Part shown: in pieces, positions 21,341 to 28,292 of the stretch
How the letters are laid out: each line of letters opens with the position of its first letter
How positions within the stretch are numbered: position 1 is the first letter of the stretch
Virus record (IMG/VR): IMGVR_UViG_3300031227_000201
Coordinates: 1-35,463 of that record
Origin: a virus
Reading direction: 5' to 3' (one strand)
Length of the DNA: 35,463 nt
Notes under the pieces: generated by a model
Seen by the model: the letters and a program-made list of their open reading frames with translations, nothing else
Told to the model about the DNA's origin: nothing
Database searches by the model: none
Position numbers and translations under genes: made by a program

Positions 21341-22182
21341 GCGATAGCCTCCCGCTCTACTAGCTCACCCGTGACAGGATCGCGGATCTTGATGGTCTTC
21401 TTGACATGGGGCGGGCGCGGTGCGTCGGGCGGATTCTTGCTCAGTATGCCAGACACAAAGCGTAGTGGATCGCCCGCCGGTGGACGCCCCGCAGTCTGCC
21501 ATATCAGGCTCAGCATATAGTCCGGGTCGTGCTTCTTGCACAGCTTCCCAATCCAACCGTAATTGGGTTTGTGCTTGGTGTAGTATGTCGGGTAGAGCGT
21601 CTTGCACATTAGTCCCACAAAGCCAGCCTTGTTGTCGGCCTCAAAATAGCCGTCCTGCCATTCCTGAAGAGACGTTGGAGTCGGCGCGTCAGCGCCAAGG
21701 TCTTCTTCTGTATCTGTATCTGTATCTGTATCTGTATCTGTATCTGTATCTGTATCTGTATCTGTGTTACGTTTCGTTACTGGTTCCGTTACGGGTTGTG
21801 TTACTCCGTCTGTAACTGTCTCGGGTAACGCATCGTCCCCGTAGTATTGCGTCTTGCGTTGCCTGTCTCTGTAACGACGCTGCCTCTCTGCATTATCGAC
21901 TGGCGCTTGCCGTTCTGCGAATTGCGTTACTGTCCAGTGTTCGCCCCCATTGGTGAGGATACCAATGTTTTCTAGCTCTGTGAGGGTGTCAGATAATTCA
22001 TCCTCGCCAATACGCAGACGCCACGCCATATCGGCGGGCGATGGCAAGACGCCTTTCTGGTCCAGCTCTCCGGCCATCAGGAAAAACTCGATCACTCGCC
22101 GCCACGTCTTGTCAGCCAGGCGCCCCATCTTCGGATCGTCCAAGATTTCGTAGTAGAGTTTGAGCCAGTATTTCGACGCCAT
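21337..22182 (-). CDS. replication initiator / helicase-loader-like protein with Asp-Thr repeat
   Basis: 281 aa, CGGAGGAACTAG before the ATG. Residues 1-95 form a winged-helix-like domain (SKYWLKLYYEILDDPKMGRL, EFFLMAGELD, ELENIGILT). A basic linker (NAERQRRYRDRQRK) follows, then a long Thr-Asp alternating run encoded by a 6-nt microsatellite. The C-terminal domain is DnaD/phage O-like (GWIGKLCKKHDPDYMLSLIW). Position directly before the helicase supports initiator or loader work. Confidence 0.75.
   Translation of the reverse strand: MASKYWLKLYYEILDDPKMGRLADKTWRRVIEFFLMAGELDQKGVLPSPADMAWRLRIGEDELSDTLTELENIGILTNGGEHWTVTQFAERQAPVDNAERQRRYRDRQRKTQYYGDDALPETVTDGVTQPVTEPVTKRNTDTDTDTDTDTDTDTDTDTEEDLGADAPTPTSLQEWQDGYFEADNKAGFVGLMCKTLYPTYYTKHKPNYGWIGKLCKKHDPDYMLSLIWQTAGRPPAGDPLRFVSGILSKNPPDAPRPPHVKKTIKIRDPVTGELVEREAIA
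21707..21764. repeat. hexanucleotide microsatellite (TCTGTA), about 9-10 copies
   Basis: Perfect tandem TCTGTA units inside the initiator gene; on the coding strand they give a Thr-Asp run. The repeat unit is six bases, so slippage keeps the frame and changes only the linker length. Confidence 0.95.
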
Positions 22183-22359
22183 CTAGTTCCTCCGCTTCAG
22201 TGATACGCAAAGACCCACAGTTTGCGGGCCGTCAGCACTTGTCGAGGGTGCGGAGGGGTTCTTAGCAAACTGTGGGTCTTTGCGTCTGATAGCCACAAAA
22301 AAATCCCTCTCACCCCTCGACTCTTTCATTGTACCATATTCCAGAGAAGAGTCAAACAT
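22183..22359 (-). CDS. 58-aa leader ORF spanning a 21-bp inverted repeat
   Basis: Starts MFDSSLEYGTMKES after GGAG CGTG, overlapping the HNH2 stop, and ends one base before the initiator ATG. The Arg/Ser/Pro-rich product (RRKDPQFAKN, later PQTVGLCVSLKRRN) is unlike any known family. The DNA contains two perfect 21-nt inverted arms (22205-22225 and 22265-22285). It may be a leader peptide whose translation controls RNA folding before the initiator gene. Confidence 0.5.
   Translation of the reverse strand: MFDSSLEYGTMKESRGERDFFVAIRRKDPQFAKNPSAPSTSADGPQTVGLCVSLKRRN
22205..22285. repeat. perfect 21-bp inverted repeat, 39-nt loop
   Basis: ACGCAAAGACCC...TTTGC at 22205-22225 is exactly complementary to GCAAACTG...TTTGCGT at 22265-22285. 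No U-tract follows on the minus strand, so it is not an ordinary terminator. In RNA it would form a very stable stem just upstream of the initiator's ribosome site. Confidence 0.95.
22328..22355 (-). promoter_or_regulatory. possible promoter/operator before the initiator
   Basis: Minus strand TTGACT, 16 nt, TACAAT. The -10 is enclosed by a 7-bp dyad (GACTCTT...AAGAGTC). A transcript from here would skip the start of the 58-aa ORF and leave the hairpin as untranslated leader. Confidence 0.4.
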
Positions 22360-23080
22360 CATCACGCTCCTGCAACCAGTCCTCAAGCAGTTTGTCGCCC
22401 TTGCTCAGATTGCAATGAGCACAGCAGTAGACAAGATTGGCGCGGTCATTCGTGCCCTGCTTCGCGACTGGCATGATGTGGTCAACGTGTCCGTCCGTGA
22501 ACGGCTCGCCGCAGTAGGGGCAGATCCCGTTGGATGCGTCTAGTACCTCTTGGATCGTCGCGGCTGTTAGGTATTGCTCACCCATACGCGCCCTACGCCT
22601 GGCGTGCGCGGCCTTCGCCGCAGCGCGGCCTTGTGAAGTCTTGTTGTAGGCGCGTTTCTTGGTCTTTATGCTCTCTTTGTTCACTTCGCGGTAGACGCTG
22701 GCGTAGATGACGAGCTCTTCCTTGTGCGTCTCGCGCCAATCGCGCATCTGCGTGCTTCGCTCTTCTCTGTGCTCTTCGTAGTAGTCGCGCTGCCGCGTGG
22801 TTATCTCCTCCTTGTTCATTTCGTAGTAGTTGCGGGCGTCTGCATTTCGCTCTTCCTTGTGCTCCGCGTTGTAGGCGCGGCTATACGCTGCCTTTTCAGC
22901 CTTGTGCTCCGCGTTATAGGCGCGACCATATGCGCGCCTGCACACTTTGCAATAAGCCGCCCGGCCATCTTTGCTCCTGACGTTCCTGTGGTACTCAGTC
23001 AACGGCTTGATCTCACCACATCCGCTGCACCGCTTACCCTGTAGCATTGGCTCAAGTCCTGGTAGCGCAGTCTGTATCAT
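22352..23080 (-). CDS. HNH endonuclease with tandem repeats (HNH2)
   Basis: 242 aa from ATG at 23080 (GGGGGACGTGAG upstream, at the primase stop). Zinc knuckle KRCSGCGEIKPL...YCKVC, then about seven 15-residue repeats of the type RxYNAEHKEE / RDYYEEHREE. The HNH domain follows: CPYCGEPF, DHIMPVAKQG, CAHCNLSKGD. It is the closest paralog of HNH1, with about 60 nearly identical bases across the CPYCG region. Sits between primase and initiator. Confidence 0.9.
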   Translation of the reverse strand: MIQTALPGLEPMLQGKRCSGCGEIKPLTEYHRNVRSKDGRAAYCKVCRRAYGRAYNAEHKAEKAAYSRAYNAEHKEERNADARNYYEMNKEEITTRQRDYYEEHREERSTQMRDWRETHKEELVIYASVYREVNKESIKTKKRAYNKTSQGRAAAKAAHARRRARMGEQYLTAATIQEVLDASNGICPYCGEPFTDGHVDHIMPVAKQGTNDRANLVYCCAHCNLSKGDKLLEDWLQERDDV

Positions 23081-23085
23081 CGCGC

Positions 23086-23961
23086 TCACGTCCCCCGCTC
23101 CCACCCGCCCTGCTTCGCCAGCGCAAACAGCGTCCCGATGCTCACGCGCCCGCTCACGTTGCCGCCGGCGTCAAAGCCGCGCCACTTCTGCTCGACCTCG
23201 CCGGTCTTGCCGTCAGCCCACGATTCTGCCAGCGACAGGCCGCCAGCGCCGGGTTGCTCGCTGTGAATCGCCATCAGCACCGCCAGCCATTCGTCATAGC
23301 CCAGCCGCCACGGGTCGATGTGCTTGAGCGCGTCGGTAATCTGGTGCTCGTCTGCTGTCCCCGGCGTGTACGTGCGCTGCGTCCGCTTGCGCTGTGCGTT
23401 GCCGGTGCTCTGATAGCGGGCAATCAGGTCACGCGCCAGGCTCAGGGGTAGCTCGTGATTCAGCCATTCCATCTCGCCGGCCCCGGGGCGCGCGCCGTAG
23501 AAGAACCGCACAGGGTCTTTGCACTGGCGATCAGCAGCGCCGAAGATCCAAAGCAGCGCCGTGACGACGTGCGTGTAGTTGCGCGCCTGGAAGATGGGCA
23601 TATCAAGCAGGAAGATGACGCGGGCGCGCGGCTTGTCCGGCGTGTGGCTGGGCGTCGTGTAGATGATCGCGCCGTACTTGGAGATGAACGAATCACGCAT
23701 CAGCGCGGCGATGGTACTGCGCTCGTCTTCGGTGTCGAAGTCCAGGCCGATGTGCTGGCCGCATTGGTAGTTTTCGGCTTTTCTCCACTGGGGATCGCAG
23801 CAGGTGGTGATTGCGTGCCCGTCGTAGAGCGCGGATGCGAGATCGAGCTGGTCCAAAGCTGTGTTCTTGAAGAGCCCGTTAAATATTTTCCAATAGCCAT
23901 CACCCGGCGGTATCTTGTTCTGTAGCACTGGCCCAAGCCCGAGGCGGTATGATTCAGCCAT
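23086..23961 (-). CDS. primase (prim-pol type) with PriCT-like C-terminus
   Basis: 291 aa. The DFDTED motif (Asp 74, Asp 76) is the metal site of archaeo-eukaryotic-type primase/polymerases. IIYTTPSHTPDKPRARVIFL is the second conserved strand. Residues 215-285 resemble PriCT-2: GYDEWLAVLMAIHSE, LAESWAD, VEQKWRGFD and SIGTLFALAKQGGW. It makes primers for the phage fork. Flanked on both sides by paralogous HNH genes. Overlaps HNH3 by 8 nt. Confidence 0.85.
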   Translation of the reverse strand: MAESYRLGLGPVLQNKIPPGDGYWKIFNGLFKNTALDQLDLASALYDGHAITTCCDPQWRKAENYQCGQHIGLDFDTEDERSTIAALMRDSFISKYGAIIYTTPSHTPDKPRARVIFLLDMPIFQARNYTHVVTALLWIFGAADRQCKDPVRFFYGARPGAGEMEWLNHELPLSLARDLIARYQSTGNAQRKRTQRTYTPGTADEHQITDALKHIDPWRLGYDEWLAVLMAIHSEQPGAGGLSLAESWADGKTGEVEQKWRGFDAGGNVSGRVSIGTLFALAKQGGWERGT

Positions 23962-24610
23962 TAGGCGCTCCCCTCATTGATACGCAAAGCCAGTCCTCTA
24001 GCAGCTTATCGTGCTTGCTCAGATTGCACGGCGCGCAACAGTAGACGAGGTTCTCGCGGTTATTCGTGCCGCCTTTCGAGACGGGCCGAATGTGGTCAAT
24101 ATGTCCATTCTCGAACGGCTTGCCGCAGTAGGGGCAAATGCCGTCGGATGCGTCCATCACTTCCGCAGTCATCGCTGATGTAATATCTTGCCCACCTGGG
24201 TATAGGCGCCGTCGCAAGCTGGCGGCACGGCTTGAGGTGCGGCCTTGGGGAGTCTGTAGCCAAGCGTGCTTATATTCGGCTTCCTCCTCCCTGTTCTCCT
24301 CGCGGTAGGCGGCCTTCCTGGTCTTGACTCCAGGACGCGCGTTGTAAGCGGCGTCGCTTGCGGCGATTTTGTCCTTGTGCGCCGCACGGTAGGCGCGATG
24401 CGTTGTGGCCGTCTCTTCCATGTGCGCTTTGTAGTAAGCGCGGCTCAGTGCAATGATCCTCTCCTTGTGGGCCTCGTAGTAGGCGCGGGCCTTTGCTGCC
24501 TCGCACGCCTTGCAACGGGAGTCCAAGCCATCTTTGTGCGCGGTCTTCTTGTGGTACTCCGTCAGGGCGTACCACTTGCCGCAGCCAGAGCACCGCCTAC
24601 CCTGTATCAT
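23954..24610 (-). CDS. HNH endonuclease with tandem repeats (HNH3)
   Basis: 218 aa. Knuckle RRCSGCGKWYALTEYH...CKACE, then repeats of the type ARAYYEAHKE / SRAYYKAHMEE / HRAYRAAHKD. The HNH follows: CPYCGKPFENGHIDHIRPVS, then CAPCNLSKHDKLLEDWL. The last residues (CVSMRGAPNG) extend beyond the family end and are encoded by CTTTGCGTATCA, a 12-mer also found before the initiator. ATG overlaps the stop of the 35-aa leader ORF. Confidence 0.9.
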   Translation of the reverse strand: MIQGRRCSGCGKWYALTEYHKKTAHKDGLDSRCKACEAAKARAYYEAHKERIIALSRAYYKAHMEETATTHRAYRAAHKDKIAASDAAYNARPGVKTRKAAYREENREEEAEYKHAWLQTPQGRTSSRAASLRRRLYPGGQDITSAMTAEVMDASDGICPYCGKPFENGHIDHIRPVSKGGTNNRENLVYCCAPCNLSKHDKLLEDWLCVSMRGAPNG

Positions 24611-24714
24611 TGTGTCCTCCCGAGTAACAAAAACGCCCTCTGTGAGAGACTCAAGCGTAGCGTTGGCCGGACAGGCGGCCTGCTTGGGTCTCTCACCGAA
24701 GGCGTTGTTATCAT
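24607..24714 (-). CDS. 35-aa leader ORF spanning a long hairpin
   Basis: AAAAGGAGACAGGAACG precedes ATG at 24714, and the stop overlaps the HNH3 ATG. The product is Arg/Pro/Ser/Leu-rich (MITTPSVRDPSRPPVRPTLR). It contains the 24632-24706 hairpin. Codon content resembles a leader peptide rather than a folded protein. Confidence 0.5.
   Translation of the reverse strand: MITTPSVRDPSRPPVRPTLRLSLSQRAFLLLGRTQ
24632..24706 (-). terminator. long stem-loop with T-tract before HNH3 (attenuator-like)
   Basis: Outer stem AACGCC/GGCGTT, then an internal loop, then a 15-bp stem (24642-24656 with 24682-24696, one G-T pair). The inner loop can form GGCC/GGCC. On the minus strand TTTTTGTT follows the outer stem, as in an intrinsic terminator. 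It is inside a translated small ORF, so a ribosome would melt it: a possible attenuation switch for HNH3 and primase. Confidence 0.6.
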
Positions 24715-24774
24715 CGTTCCTGTCTCCTTTTGAGGTTTGCCCGCTACAGGCCCCCGATTCATACGGGTAACTCT

Positions 24775-24802
24775 ATTCTACCACATCCCGCCGCGATTGC
24801 AA
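24775..24802 (-). promoter_or_regulatory. leftward promoter before leader ORF and HNH3
   Basis: Minus strand TTGCAA, 16 nt, TAGAAT with TGG before the -10. Predicted start near 24768, giving a leader of about 55 nt before the 35-aa ORF. Confidence 0.5.
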
Positions 24803-24885
24803 GCAGGGCCGCCGCCGCTGTCAAACACGCCGCGCAATTGCGCCCCGCGCCCGGCAGCCGCGATTGCCGCTGGCCATCGGCGCGC

Positions 24886-25845
24886 TCATAGCTCGAAGAG
24901 CGGTAGCGCGCTGGCTGCGTCCACATCCACCACCTCAAGATTCCTCACCGACTGAGCGAAGTATGTGCGCTTGAGTTCAATGCCGATGCCCTTGCGCCCT
25001 AGCTTGACCGACTCATGCACCTCAGAGCCGACGCCCATAAACGGGGTCAGCACTGTGTCGCCGGGATTCGACCAGAGCATTATCGCCCTGTCTATCACGT
25101 CAAGCTGTAGCGGATGGACGTGCTTCTCATCCTCTTCGTCCCGTGATTGCTTGAAGGGTAGCACCCTATCGAGCCGCACGTCATCCCAGAACGCCGAAGC
25201 GTACTGGCGCCATATCCAGTGTGAATAGCGGTTCTCGATCTGATTGCCGGCCCATCCCTTGAACTTCAGCACATCAGCCGGCGGCCTGCGCTCCCCCGCG
25301 TAGTCTATCAGGCCATTCGGGTGCGTGATCGGTTCGGGGTTCTCACCCTCTCGCCTGAATAGCAGCAGGTAGTCAGCGCTCGCAACGCCGCAGCGGGAAG
25401 AATCATCTACGATTGTTCGGTGGGCCAGCTTCTTTGCCATCGTGCGATTGCGGACGCCTAGAGGCTCTTTCCAGACGTGGTAGCGGGCGTTGTAGTCAAA
25501 CCCACAGCGGGCATGCAGGCGGATGATGTCACCGGGGAAGTCCATCAGCGCATCGCCCTTCCCGTTATTGCTCATTGGAATGTCCATACAGTGAACGGCG
25601 GTCATCCTGCCCGGCATCGTCAAGCGGTAGATCTCACGCACCACGAACTCATAATGCTCCATAAACTCTGCGTAAGAGCGGTTGTTGCTCAGGTCGCGCG
25701 GGCTTGAGCTGTAGTGGTACAGTCCGGCGAATGGCGGCGAGTAGATCGAGAAATGCACGGAGCCTTCCGGCAGTCGTGGCATCACCTCGCAGCAGTCGTC
25801 CAGGTATAGGGCATAGCGGTCGGTGATTATCTGCTGAGCATCCAT
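24886..25845 (-). CDS. DNA methyltransferase (N4/N6, beta-type motif order)
   Basis: 319 aa. The N-terminal LDDCCEVMPRLPEGSVHFSI leads into the catalytic SPPF (motif IV, residues 37-40). FDYNARYHVWKEPLGVRNRT follows, then WRQYASAFWDDV and, near the C-terminus, NPGDTVLTPFMGVGSEVHES, the AdoMet FxGxG motif. Order IV before I is the beta class. SPP(Y/F/W) is more usual for N4-cytosine enzymes. It probably protects phage DNA against host restriction. Overlaps the helicase by 19 nt. Confidence 0.88.
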   Translation of the reverse strand: MDAQQIITDRYALYLDDCCEVMPRLPEGSVHFSIYSPPFAGLYHYSSSPRDLSNNRSYAEFMEHYEFVVREIYRLTMPGRMTAVHCMDIPMSNNGKGDALMDFPGDIIRLHARCGFDYNARYHVWKEPLGVRNRTMAKKLAHRTIVDDSSRCGVASADYLLLFRREGENPEPITHPNGLIDYAGERRPPADVLKFKGWAGNQIENRYSHWIWRQYASAFWDDVRLDRVLPFKQSRDEEDEKHVHPLQLDVIDRAIMLWSNPGDTVLTPFMGVGSEVHESVKLGRKGIGIELKRTYFAQSVRNLEVVDVDAASALPLFEL

Positions 25846-27200
25846 TTTGGAACCTCCACATCTTGGTGATCATAGGTGACTTCTACGGTCTGTGCCTGAC
25901 CCATATAGCGCACCAGATCGGCAAACATTCTATCTGCTGAGGCCGACTTGCGGGATAGGTTATCCATCATTCGCTCGCCGCCGTCTGTGTAGATGAGATC
26001 CACAGTAACCGGGCGCGATTGCCCGAAGCGCCACAGCCGGCGCGTGGCCTGATAGTATTGCTCATAGGAGTGTGTCGGGAAGTAGGTCATATGCGCGCAA
26101 TGCTGGAAGTTGAGGCCGAACCCGAAGATGCGCACTTTGCTTATAAGCGTCCTGCGCTCATCTGTGCCGTTGCAGAACCAGTGGGCCGCAGCCTCTTTCT
26201 TGTCGTCTGAATCAGAACCCGACACCTCGACTGAGTTGGGGATTAGACGCTTGAGCATTTTGGCTTCGTCATTCAGATGACACCACACCATAGAGATGTT
26301 GTGCTGTGCTACCTTCTCAGCCACGGCCTCGCAGCGCTCATTGATCGTGCGGCGCGTGACCTCGCGCTCTTCGTGGAACGTCGTAGCCGGGATGTCGAAT
26401 AGCATCCCATCGCGCGGCCTGGACGCATAGATGCGCGTGTGGATTTCCTCAAGCGTCGGCAGGATGAAGCCGTTGTCATCAAACCCGAGGTCGGATGGCT
26501 GGCGCAATGCCCGCGCCCAGGATGATACCCAGCGCCAGAATGGGGCTTCGGCGTGCCCCTTGAGGTTCCACTCGTTGCGCTTACTGATTCTGTCACTGAG
26601 CGCGTAGGTGTGGCGTCGCGTGAAGAACTTTGTCAGCATATCCATATGACCCAGGTGCCCGAGGGCCTCCGAGCTTGTGCCAAGTTCTATCCAGTCGTTC
26701 GGCGCTGCCGTCGCTGTGCATAGCAGCCGGTATGGAACGCGCCGCATAAACTCAGTGATCGCTGTCCTGCGCTTGCCCTTGAAGTTCTTGAGGATGCTTG
26801 ACTCATCGCAGACAACTCCGCCATAATTAGCGGCATCGAAGTGATGCAGCTTCTCATAGTTCGTCACCTGGATGGTGGTTGGGTTATCGCATACATCAGC
26901 GCGCGCGGCTTCGATACCAAACTTTGCCGCCTCGCGTAGCGTCTGCCCACTCACAGCTAGTGGCGTGACAATCAGTACCGGCTTGTTGGTCTTGCGCTTG
27001 ACGTTCTCTGCCCACACAAGCTGCATCGGCGTCTTGCCCAGTCCGCAATCTGCGAAGATCGCCGCGCGGCCTAGGCGGATTGCCCAGTCTGTGAGTGACT
27101 TCTGAAATGGGAAGAGGAAGTCGGGCATCCACAGCGGCTCAAAGCCTGAGCGGGCGCCGTAATCCTGCTTGCCCTGTAGGAACTCGCTGTAATCGCTCAC
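25827..27200 (-). CDS. SNF2-type DEAD/H helicase
   Basis: 457 aa from GTG at 27200, overlapping the previous stop (GTGA) with GGGGAG upstream. Motifs in order: FQKSLTDWAIRLGRAAIFAD (Q-like), DCGLGKTPM (I), VLIVTPLAV (Ia), VVCDESS (II), CTATAAPND (III), SMVWCHLNDEAKMLK (IV), GFGLNFQHCAHMTYF (V) and YQATRRLWRFGQ (VI). Such proteins translocate on DNA. Its tight coupling to a methyltransferase suggests one functional pair. Confidence 0.88.
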   Translation of the reverse strand: MSDYSEFLQGKQDYGARSGFEPLWMPDFLFPFQKSLTDWAIRLGRAAIFADCGLGKTPMQLVWAENVKRKTNKPVLIVTPLAVSGQTLREAAKFGIEAARADVCDNPTTIQVTNYEKLHHFDAANYGGVVCDESSILKNFKGKRRTAITEFMRRVPYRLLCTATAAPNDWIELGTSSEALGHLGHMDMLTKFFTRRHTYALSDRISKRNEWNLKGHAEAPFWRWVSSWARALRQPSDLGFDDNGFILPTLEEIHTRIYASRPRDGMLFDIPATTFHEEREVTRRTINERCEAVAEKVAQHNISMVWCHLNDEAKMLKRLIPNSVEVSGSDSDDKKEAAAHWFCNGTDERRTLISKVRIFGFGLNFQHCAHMTYFPTHSYEQYYQATRRLWRFGQSRPVTVDLIYTDGGERMMDNLSRKSASADRMFADLVRYMGQAQTVEVTYDHQDVEVPKWMLSR

Positions 27201-27433
27201 GACCGCCGCTCCCCGCACCTATCCTCGCGGTCCTGGTCGATGTCGCCGGCCAGTGCGCAGCATCCGCCTGCTACCAGCACGCCCATCCCCGCGACCAGCG
27301 CCAGCGCCGTGGCTAGACGCCAGTCAGCGCCCAGCTCAGTGGCGACCCAGCGCGTGCCCAGGCAGACGCAAGCGGCGAGCGCGAGCCAGAAGAGCAAGAC
27401 GGCGCGGTCGGTGCGGTCAGGTTGCGTTGTCAT
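27197..27433 (-). CDS. two-TM hypothetical protein (78 aa)
   Basis: AAGGAGGTCCACG before the ATG. Two membrane spans (AVLLFWLALAACVCLG and LATALALVAGMGVLVAGGCC) and a charged C-terminus (DIDQDREDRCGERR). Function unknown. Confidence 0.65.
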   Translation of the reverse strand: MTTQPDRTDRAVLLFWLALAACVCLGTRWVATELGADWRLATALALVAGMGVLVAGGCCALAGDIDQDREDRCGERRS

Positions 27434-27752
27434 CGTGGACCTCCTTGGATTGCCCGATACCAGCGCGCTCGCAACGGCTGTAGATCGTATCTGCCGCGAG
27501 ATTGTCTATGCCGGAGCATTCATACGGGTAGTTCGCTGCCCATTCCATTGCCAGCTCAGCGATGCACTCCAGCTCCGCGTTGCGCTCGGCTTGGGCATTG
27601 TAGGCGGCGAAGGCTGTCTCGCGCCCCTGCAGATACTTCTCGCGATCAAGGTCGGCCTGGTCTTCAGTCTCGGCTATGACCAAGCTCGCGTACCCACATG
27701 AGATGTCTAGCAGTGCTTTCCCAAACTCCAGGCGTGTCGGTATCTCGCTCAT
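27417..27752 (-). CDS. hypothetical protein (111 aa)
   Basis: Helical, acidic protein with IPTRLEFGKALLDISCGYAS, AFAAYNAQAERNAELECIAE and four cysteines. ATG overlaps the previous stop in the shared GAGGAGGAGCTATGAG module. Not recognised. Confidence 0.6.
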   Translation of the reverse strand: MSEIPTRLEFGKALLDISCGYASLVIAETEDQADLDREKYLQGRETAFAAYNAQAERNAELECIAELAMEWAANYPYECSGIDNLAADTIYSRCERAGIGQSKEVHDDNAT

Positions 27753-27946
27753 AGCTCCTCCTCGGGCATCGGCTCCATTGACCAGTTCCAGTTTAACTCA
27801 GCCCGGTATTCCGCCACAATCTCGCTGGCGTGCTCCTCGCACCACGCGCCGGGCACGCCCTCGCCATCTTGGTGGAGAATGTAGTGCGTAGCGGGTGCGG
27901 TACAGTGGGTGCAGAGATCATCGTTGGCGTGGTGCTGGCATCTCAT
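27749..27946 (-). CDS. zinc-binding-like hypothetical protein (65 aa)
   Basis: MRCQHHANDDLCTHC, then GAWCEEHASEIVAEY: two Cys/His pairs that could hold zinc, and an acidic end (MPEEEL). Start and stop both use the GAGGAGGAGCTATGA module. Confidence 0.6.
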   Translation of the reverse strand: MRCQHHANDDLCTHCTAPATHYILHQDGEGVPGAWCEEHASEIVAEYRAELNWNWSMEPMPEEEL

Positions 27947-28161
27947 AGCTCCTCCTCGGTGACGGCTGGCTCCGCGCCGATCTTCACCAATTCGTCGCGG
28001 CGTGTCAGCCTGGCGGCAAGATCGGCCGCGATGCCTTTGGAATAGTCCACCAATATCCTGCGTAGGTGGCCGGTGATCGTTGCGCCCTCCAGCTTGGCCT
28101 CGACCTCAATCACCCGGGCGACGTGCTCGGGTACATCCAACGCTGTTAGTAAGTAGTGCAT
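27943..28161 (-). CDS. first gene of leftward operon, hypothetical (72 aa)
   Basis: AGGAGGTGCTGA before the ATG; about 20 nt downstream of the predicted transcription start. Helical with LEGATITGHLRRILVDYSKG, which may be a ribbon-helix-helix-like or other small DNA-binding fold, though no family match is certain. As first gene of the main leftward transcript it could be a regulator. Confidence 0.6.
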   Translation of the reverse strand: MHYLLTALDVPEHVARVIEVEAKLEGATITGHLRRILVDYSKGIAADLAARLTRRDELVKIGAEPAVTEEEL

Positions 28162-28188
28162 TCAGCACCTCCTGTTTGATTCACCTAT

Positions 28189-28217
28189 ATTATAAAGGAA
28201 ATCGCCCCGGTTGTCAA
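28189..28217 (-). promoter_or_regulatory. consensus sigma70 promoter, leftward
   Basis: Minus strand TTGACA, 17 nt, TATAAT: a perfect match. The flanks read CCCTTGACA and TTTCCTTTATAATATAG, almost the same as in the opposite promoter. Confidence 0.88.
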
Positions 28218-28243
28218 GGGAAATCCCAAACTAACCCTTGACA
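28212..28243. promoter_or_regulatory. dyad TGTCAAGGG...CCCTTGACA between the two promoters
   Basis: A 9-bp inverted repeat with 14 nt between arms joins the two -35 boxes back to back. It would let one dimeric regulator act on both promoters; alternatively it is only the mirrored -35 sequence. Confidence 0.7.
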
Positions 28244-28266
28244 TTCCAGGTGTTTTCCTTTATAGT
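28238..28266 (+). promoter_or_regulatory. sigma70 promoter, rightward (TnpB unit)
   Basis: TTGACA, 17 nt, TATAGT (one mismatch). Predicted start near 28273, 20 nt before the nuclease GTG. Shares CCCTTGACA and TTTTCCTTTATA with the leftward promoter. Confidence 0.88.
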
Positions 28267-28292
28267 ATAGACATATTAAGGAACACGCACCG

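Noticed and set aside
24818-24889. 22-aa ORF overlapping the methyltransferase stop
   Set aside because: ATGA overlap is present but the sequence is short, Arg/Gly-rich and without a ribosome site; too weak to list.
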